The notes below the pieces were generated by a model. It was not told the origin of the DNA, did not search any database, and saw only the letters and a list, made by a program, of their open reading frames with translations. The translations under genes and the position numbers were made by a program. 64,000 bases of DNA from NCBI RefSeq assembly GCF_025532145.1, contig NZ_ARXS01000006.1:150907-214906 (forward strand), written 5' to 3'. The stretch comes from Alloalcanivorax balearicus MACL04 (lineage in GTDB: Bacteria; Pseudomonadota; Gammaproteobacteria; Pseudomonadales; Alcanivoracaceae). Shown here one piece after another: positions 63,701 through 64,000 of this stretch (positions within the stretch are counted from its first letter, which is position 1; each line of letters opens with the position of its first letter).

Positions 63701-63920
63701 TCTGCACAGCAAGCAACTCAGCCTGCAATTGGCTGGTGATGTCACTTTCCTCAAGGACGGACGCCTCCAGATCGAGCAAATCAGCCAGAACGCGCTGAAT
63801 GTGGATGTTCAACTGAATGGTAACGTGGCAGGTATCATCACGGTGAAGGACCAGATTCACCTGGCCATCCCCGCCGGCGACACCTTCCTCAACTACCTCA
63901 GTGAGCCCATTAAGCAATAA
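60723..63920 (+). CDS. Giant Ig-like domain lipoprotein, copy 2
   Basis: A 1065-residue lipoprotein paralogous to the 44.5 kb one. The lipobox is LTAC, then GGGGGSS. It has matching Ig-like domains (for example LVLAFSEAVPQLSADQFSLQ, VILTFDHPLDPQSVEKD, DRLTDVAGNPAQPQTLDFRL) and the shared EPRVLGVENAYGVLSFHMES block, with conserved Cys (GCLAKG, NCVP). GGAGG lies before the ATG. The end has a different composition from about 63060: base use is less GC-rich there than in the first 2.3 kb. A strong terminator follows at 63955. Confidence 0.78.
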   Translation: MNMRIVLALCGAALLTACGGGGGSSQSVDFSPWEQIELYYSYPYNAQAGVSPNAPLVLAFSEAVPQLSADQFSLQGPDGAVELTLEQVNGDKSVVLTPAAPLAVNSEYTLTLNGIGEEGDKELLPGGQLAFSTRPALEGARQERSTAEAFQLDRIIPNGDDLPFLDFSSVQLTLSQPIDPTTVKYGETVRLTQGGELIPATVLASGRFLTVDPTDSEDADGNTVDALKAGEEVTLEVTDGVQSLFGEQLTAINRSFTPLDTKPRSVMVQEAAQAGDPAAGCLAKGTTRSPLNNESINCVPVKSNLLGDTTVSMLSGDVFAELAFAPNFPDTTPLRLPRGSLLDGEPLDVLIGGQVPAGFDSGDVTVTILSDANGYLMNAPYSTDPNAPRRLLLTMDVAFDTADSRANGAFNQDLMQVELVGTAIVEGDRLVVDAIGVVEPRVLGVENAYGVLSFHMESYSDQTIPREPEPDMDGPVLSSWVPGDHTNKQRPGDPVILTFDHPLDPQSVEKDVSLQLLGANTPVEFDYVVDGSSIVIRPETPLQHNTDYQVLFDDRLTDVAGNPAQPQTLDFRLPEYVLDDGDPETPPVPEQSPVVLTAYPGFPCVTTDRNLAANDAGRCAGGQDGSGGEDKPEDDHLPVLPLAANRPIAVTFSQEMDEQSIRDHFIVESVDDAGSTLEVVEGKLTYMGRKIVFEPDQPWEEGVLYRYTLPSQEGSVDAASCPGVAICDVRGLPLQTQLLAQNADDAPAATDGGPNLEIFFRGAPNTTATLQPLRNLPTSDVNANFVWDQGGDSTPGEVPPSQDEEALRNSANLLPRDPATTGALLADANVGCEVGESCPDDQYLFLTGNLDVEIVGYMSAAEVGVAYPKPEPESGEKDVIPAEVRNDGGVLVYINPTRLVTSSVTVYVKPTTLGSLANIPPVPTGTQMMRIRYTCDASNGDCVAPDYGRVKGWIVSGEGNPRFLTDLDIYMDSPHLKPSATVPVLGTYYLGHDLHSKQLSLQLAGDVTFLKDGRLQIEQISQNALNVDVQLNGNVAGIITVKDQIHLAIPAGDTFLNYLSEPIKQ

Positions 63921-63954
63921 CCCTTCCTTTGTGCATCACCTCTGTGCACCCTCC

Positions 63955-63980
63955 GCCGGCCCCTTGGGGCCGGCTTTTTT
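63955..63980 (+). terminator. Rho-independent terminator
   Basis: GCCGGCCCC and GGGGCCGGC pair around TT (63955-63974) and are followed by six T residues (63975-63980). It ends the second FadL-like/Ig-lipoprotein cassette. Confidence 0.92.
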
Positions 63981-64000
63981 ATGGTTCATCGCGGATTACC

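Overview
This 64 kb window is chromosomal DNA of a GC-rich gammaproteobacterium. Three conserved blocks point that way: zapA-6S RNA-fau opposite ygfB-pepP-ubiH-ubiI, the tkt-epd-pgk-fba cluster, and an M16 peptidase pair followed by rsmD. The style (Pseudomonas-like gene order, REP-like palindromes, FadL-type outer membrane proteins) suggests a marine, hydrocarbon-degrading lineage such as Alcanivorax or Alloalcanivorax. That genus assignment is an inference. I saw no tRNA, rRNA, CRISPR array, prophage or insertion sequence.

Layout. 1-5.3 kb: the end of one M16 peptidase, a second M16 lipoprotein, rsmD, a cation/Ca exchanger, an AI-2E family permease and a lipoprotein. 5.4-12.6 kb: ppnP, a patatin-like protein, codB-codA, a MATE pump and an exported M20 amidohydrolase. 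12.7-16.3 kb: the glutathione-dependent formaldehyde pair (frmA, fghA) divergent from a LysR regulator, then a YbaK-type deacylase. 16.5-21.1 kb (minus strand): a SAM-cycle operon sahR-metK-ahcY-metF with an SAH riboswitch in front of ahcY. 21.4-28.0 kb: a porin-tctCBA tricarboxylate uptake operon with its CitA/CitB-type two-component system; the kinase is frameshifted. 28.0-32.6 kb (minus strand): three tandem NHL-propeller lipoproteins followed by a ZIP metal permease.

32.9-38.4 kb: tkt-epd-pgk-fba, central carbon metabolism. 38.6-41.9 kb: a TetR regulator, an alpha/beta hydrolase and three small exported proteins, two of which share a repeated motif of about 19 residues. 42.2-49.4 kb: rpiA, a FadL-like barrel with a giant Ig-like lipoprotein, and ilvA. 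49.6-58.6 kb: fau, 6S RNA, zapA and a zapB-like gene facing ygfB-pepP-ubiH-ubiI, then an iron-type ABC binding protein and permease without an ATPase. 58.6-64 kb: a 92-bp tandem REP array, an AT-rich leader and a second FadL-like/Ig-lipoprotein cassette.

Genes that work together: SahR and the riboswitch both appear to sense S-adenosylhomocysteine and both act on ahcY-metF; FrmA makes S-formylglutathione and FghA hydrolyses it; the Tct porin, binding protein and permease are probably controlled by the linked two-component system. Two interspersed repeat families run through the intergenic regions. One is a family of REP-like inverted repeats. The other is a set of short arrays of degenerate 7-bp units sitting at gene ends, which I regard as one of the more unusual signals here.
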